A stretch of 64,000 bases of DNA, from contig CM035306.1 of the NCBI GenBank assembly GCA_002900995.3, positions 3,692,100 through 3,756,099 on the forward strand, read 5' to 3'. The notes beneath the pieces were generated by a model. That model saw nothing but the letters and a program-made list of their open reading frames with translations. It was not told where the DNA came from and searched no databases. Made by a program: the position numbers and the translations under genes. How positions within the stretch are numbered: the stretch's first letter is position 1; every line of letters starts with the position of its first letter. This stretch comes from Ganoderma boninense (lineage: Eukaryota; Basidiomycota; Agaricomycetes; Polyporales; Polyporaceae). This document shows positions 60,609 to 64,000 of this stretch, in pieces.

Positions 60609-61024
60609 CCTCGTATCTCTGCTGTATCCATAACGTCGCTTGTTCTATCTTGTCGTCTGTTTACGATGTATGATTGCATGCCCGTGAATATAGCATATCT
60701 GTCTTGAGCACCACGGATCACGCATGCCTCGATCCGGGATGAAATTTGATAGAGGGAGCATCGTCGTCTGATACACTAAAACATGGCGAGACTGCGACGT
60801 AGTGCACTGGACTAACGCGCACTGTCGCCGAGGTCGTTCTGGCCTGGGATCTGTGGGCGGCTGCACATTCGGAAAGCGGGGGAAGCCGTGCCGCCTTCAG
60901 CCGGCCAATTGAGCGCGCCGTTTTCGTGTCAAGCAACGGGCGCCTGCTCTCCCTCCTCATCATCGACGCACATCCCCGCTCCTCTTTCCTTGCCCACTAC
61001 ATCCTCCTCCTCCCTTTAGTCCTC
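60609..61024. other. Intergenic, promoter of COX subunit gene
   Basis: 416 bp, non-coding; the left part is the 3' side of the CCHC gene, the right part a pyrimidine-rich leader directly before the next ATG. Confidence 0.45.
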
Positions 61025-61821
61025 ATGCAAGCCCTTCGCCTGGCGCGCCCCCGTCTCCCCCTCCGCTCCGGCTCCCGCACTCTCGCCGCCGCCGCGACCT
61101 CTACGCACGCGGCGGCCCCTTCTGCGTCGTCGTCTGCGGCCCCCGTCGTCCCCTTCTCCAACGTCGAGGCGATGTGGGAGCGCCTCTCGGCGAACGAGCA
61201 GCTCGCGATCCACCAGCAGCTCGAGGAGATCCAGAAGAAGGACTGGAAGAGCCTGACCGTCGACGAAAAGAAGGCCGGTGCGTTCCCCCGCACCGCTATC
61301 TCCGCGTCCGCCCGAGGGCGAAAGAGGCTTTTTTGCTGACCTGCTCCGCGTCCCCCCGTGCAGCGTACTACGTTGCGTTCGGGCCCCACGGCCCCCGTGC
61401 GCCTGCCAACCCCCCCGGGACGGTGCCCAAGATCATCGGCGGCGTCGCAGCCTCCCTGGCCGTCGCGACGGCGCTCTACGTCGCCATCCGCGCGAACGGT
61501 GCGTGCTGCTTCTCGGTGACGTGACCCGCGAGAGCGATTTGTGCTGAACGACAGTGTGTGTCCCCGCAGCCCCTGCGCCGCCGAAGACGATCACGAAGGA
61601 GTGGGAGGAGGCCTCGAACGAACGCGCTGCCGAGCAAAAGATGAACCCCATCCACGGTGCGTTCCGACTCTCTGCCGTTCCGACCCCGAGCTCTCTTTGA
61701 CGTGTCCCTCGCACCTCCTCTCCCCCGCTTCCTCTGCACTTGTGCACCGTTATTAACGTTTATACCTGCAGGTCTCACGTCAGAAGGCTACTCCGGCCCC
61801 GGCTTCGTCACCCAGAAGTAG
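61025..61821 (+). CDS. COX5: Cytochrome c oxidase subunit IV (yeast Cox5), mitochondrial, 174 aa
   Basis: Nuclear-encoded subunit of respiratory complex IV in the inner membrane. Exons 61025-61277, 61364-61498, 61570-61656 and 61772-61821; all phases agree. The first ~35 residues are an Arg/Ala/Ser-rich mitochondrial presequence (MQALRLARPRLPLRSGSRT). The mature part shows VEAMWERLSANEQLAIHQQL, KKDWKSLTVDEKKAAYYVAF and GPHGPRAP, then one membrane helix (IIGGVAASLAVATALYVAI) and the conserved TKEWEEASNERAAEQKMNP and GYSGPGFV tail. The length fits the fungal family. Confidence 0.96.
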
Positions 61822-62209
61822 AGCCCCCTGCTGTGGGCGGACGGGGCCTCCGTAGAGGGAATATGACCCGTCACCGTTTGCTGTCGCCAGTAGTAGTGAC
61901 GGGCAGGAGAGCGTTGCTCGCGCTGCGTCGGCTGCGTTCGTGCGCGATAATCGTTGCTACTTCGTACACTAATCTCCTGTATATTCCTGCTGCTTCAACC
62001 AACTTGAATTGCAGAACACACGCGCTCGCAGGCGCGGGGATAGAAATTTCATCATCATTATCGTCATCTCTCCGGCCCCGCAGCGGCCTGGACCCTGGCT
62101 AAGCTCCGTCCCCCCACCACAAACCCTGTCACTCTAATATGCGCGCAGTGAAAGAGGAAAGTGAAAAATGTGATATGGCGTGGTGCAATGTCCGGTCTAT
62201 GAAGAATTA
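61822..62209. other. Convergent 3' intergenic
   Basis: 388 bp between the stops of the COX subunit and Rpn8 genes; AT-richer, 3' untranslated sequence, no further feature seen. Confidence 0.5.
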
Positions 62210-63570
62210 TTACAAGCCCTTGTCCTCCGTGCTGCTTTTACTTGAGTCCCGCTCCTTGTCGCCCTTCTCCTTCTCATCAGCCTTGCCGTTCTTCTTCGAA
62301 TCTTCCTTCTTCTCGCCCTTGCCCTCCTCGAGCTCTGCGCGCCCGATCTGCGCCTTGTTGTCCACGAGCGCGTGCAGGGCGATGACGGCGCGGAGGAGGC
62401 TGCTGATGTACACGACGAGCATCTCGTCGTTGGTCGTCGCCGCGAAGCTCGTCGTCGTCTCGGCGTCGTTGAGGTCCGGCAGCAGGTTGAGCGCGTCCTG
62501 CAGGTGGTACGAGATCTGGTGGTTGAGCGGCATCTTGCCCGCCGCGACCTCGGAGAGGTACGCCTGGATGTCGGAGAGGCGCGACTGCAGCCCGCGCAGG
62601 GACGCGAGCTGCTCCGCGACGCGCGTCGCGAGCGTCGTCGTCGTCGAGTCCTTGATGTCCCGCAGGAGGTGCTCGACGCCGATCTCCTCGGCCTCTTCGG
62701 CCTCGATCGCGGAGGGGACGTGCAGGAACGTCTTTCGTGTCTCTGTGCCGTCCTGTGCGTACGGCGAAGATTGCGTACGTAATTAGCGTTGGCACCGGAG
62801 GGACGGGATAGTGTCGGGAGAAAGGGGACGCCATGGAGAAGGAGAAGGAGGAAGTAGTGGAGGACGAGGAGAAGGAGAAGGGAGAAGGAGAGGGACGTAC
62901 ATCTTTGATCTCTTCTACTGCGAAATATGCGTCTGTCGGGATTCCGACCGTTTGTGGCCGGACGTCGACGATGACCATGACGGGGCGCGCAATGAACTTC
63001 TTCAGAAGGTCGTTAATCTCCTGGTCCGAAGCCCGCAATTTAGGTCCCGTGTGGTACCACCCGATCATCCGTTCCCGTGCTGCATTCCCGAACGTCCACA
63101 GGGATAGTGGAGGAACAGCCGGAGGGAGAGACCAAGGGGGTAAGCACGGCAGCGCGGCGGACGGAGTGGCGAACTTACGGACCGTTGACCTTCTTGAACA
63201 TATCCCACATTCCCTCGATGTATTGTGGTCGAGGAACCACGTCTTGCTGTCCTTTTCGTCCTCCTCGAAGGGGATGCCGAAGGAGTTCGCGACGTTCACG
63301 GTTGTGCCGTTGTCCTGGCCCAAGAGGATGCCGACTACACGCTTGCTCGATCCCCGCGCTACAGAACGTGCATGGTGATCCGCTACTGAAAGCAGGACCA
63401 AAGGGTGGACAACTAGGTGCGAGAAGCAGGTTGGCGGCATGATCAAATCTCGAGGACATGTCGGGTGCGTACCGACAGTCGTATTTGAGAGTGCGGAGAG
63501 CTGGGTGATGTCAGAAAACGTCTGAGATTCGTGGGGACGTACATACCTGTTCTGTTGTTGTGGCGACCAT
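62210..63570 (-). CDS. RPN8: 26S proteasome regulatory subunit Rpn8 (334 aa), with apparent frameshift
   Basis: Lid subunit of the 19S particle that pairs with the deubiquitinase Rpn11. Exons 63570-63547, 63500-63473, 63412-63183, 63079-62901 and 62752-62210. MPN domain: TVVVHPLVLLSVADHHAR, RVVGILLGQDNGTTVNVANS, FGIPFEEDEKDSKTWFLDHN, ERMIGWYHTGPKLRASDQEI; the JAMM metal-binding His is replaced (HTG), as in all Rpn8, so it is inactive. The C-terminal half has LLRDIKDSTTTTLATRVAEQ, KMPLNHQISYHLQDALNLLP and a Lys/Glu/Asp-rich tail (GEKKEDSKKNGKADEKEKGD). One base is missing near 63,221-63,226: it reads WFLDHN, and YIEGMWDMFKKVN continues in another frame. With one base added, exon 3 ends in phase 1 and joins as KKVNARERMIGWYHTGP, the expected sequence. 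Confidence 0.95.
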
Positions 63571-63811
63571 GGCTAAGTATGCGGCAGGGAGAGGGTGGGG
63601 AGGACGGAGGACGGGAAAGTGGCTGAGCGGACCCGACGCGCGTACTCTGCGTACGCGTCCTGCTCTGTTTGCACGTGTTGTCTATAGCCATCAACCAGGC
63701 GTCTGAGTTGCCTGTTCTGGCTGGATGTGGCTTGTCCTCTCCCATTCACCCTCTACTTAGCACCAGGAGCAGAACTATCATCTCGCCCCCACATCTCTGT
63801 GTATCTCCAAC
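63571..63811. promoter_or_regulatory. Divergent promoter Rpn8/TPR gene
   Basis: 241 bp between opposite start codons; non-coding and short, so the promoters must overlap or abut. No TATA box or proteasome-type regulatory element identified. Confidence 0.4.
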
Positions 63812-64000
63812 ATGCCTATCCAAATTACAGCCAACCCCACGATGGCCCAAGTCATGGGTTTTGAGGACGGTCGCGTGCTCCATGAAGAAGCCAAGGATCT
63901 CGAGAACCAGGGGCGTCTCGCTGCTGCCGAGCACAAGTACCTCGAAGCCATTCGGGCCAGAGAGTCGGGTTTTGGCCCTGACCATTACACAGCGGCGACG
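63812..64000 (+). CDS. TPR-repeat protein, N-terminal fragment (cut by window edge)
   Basis: 63 codons are visible from MPIQITANPTMAQVMGFEDG. The stretch HEEAKDLENQGRLAAAEHKY, LEAIRARESGFGPDH fits the first helix pair of a TPR (kinesin-light-chain or TPR_12 type), with the Gly-x-Leu-x-x-Ala-x-x-x-Tyr spacing. The gene continues to the right; its full domain content cannot be judged. Some fungal proteins of this start also carry a MYND finger, but that is only a recollection. Confidence 0.7.
   Translation, partial: MPIQITANPTMAQVMGFEDGRVLHEEAKDLENQGRLAAAEHKYLEAIRARESGFGPDHYTAAT

Overview
The window looks like nuclear DNA of a mushroom-forming basidiomycete (Agaricomycetes; I lean to Polyporales but cannot prove it). 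It is GC-rich. Genes are split by many introns of about 45-90 nt with GTRNGT donors, and there are several F-box proteins of a type common in these fungi. I rebuilt genes by joining frames at GT-AG sites and checking that intron phases agree; product names come from recognising protein families by eye, not from a search.

Layout. 1-5.4 kb: a choline-transporter-like gene running off the left edge (minus), an F-box/LRR-like gene (plus) and a GT8 glycosyltransferase (minus). 5.4-28 kb: a gene-poor stretch of over 22 kb broken only by one small acidic hypothetical gene (14,989-16,021, minus). It holds a 1,052-bp fold-back transposon with 431-bp terminal inverted repeats and an 11-bp target-site duplication (10,613-11,686), nested palindromes near 8.2 kb, and a few protein-like fragments that look like decayed genes. 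28-39 kb: three related F-box genes (plus) interleaved with an MDR oxidoreductase (minus), cytosolic glutamyl-tRNA synthetase (minus) and a metallophosphoesterase (plus). 39.8-45.7 kb: 2-isopropylmalate synthase (leucine) convergent with ATP phosphoribosyltransferase (histidine), then an alpha/beta-hydrolase-like gene. 48.7-64 kb is a dense housekeeping block: SF3B2, eIF4A, a dual-specificity phosphatase, a Rab4/Rab2-type GTPase, ATP synthase epsilon, a seven-knuckle CCHC protein, cytochrome c oxidase subunit IV, proteasome Rpn8 and the start of a TPR protein.

How genes relate. There are no operons. Head-to-head pairs share short upstream regions: GluRS/metallophosphoesterase (318 bp), SF3B2/eIF4A (334 bp), Rab/ATP synthase epsilon (407 bp) and Rpn8/TPR (241 bp). 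The right block serves splicing, translation, respiration, traffic and protein turnover; the left and middle are lineage-specific.

Main points for a second look: (1) the fold-back element; (2) a 2-isopropylmalate synthase with two tandem copies of its C-terminal regulatory unit; (3) a 12-nt micro-exon and a 4-nt first exon in HIS1; (4) seven otherwise good genes each carry one apparent 1-nt frameshift, in six of them confirmed by intron phase, which points to unpolished sequence more than to real pseudogenes; (5) the gene-poor island. Exon edges marked approximate may be off by a few bases.
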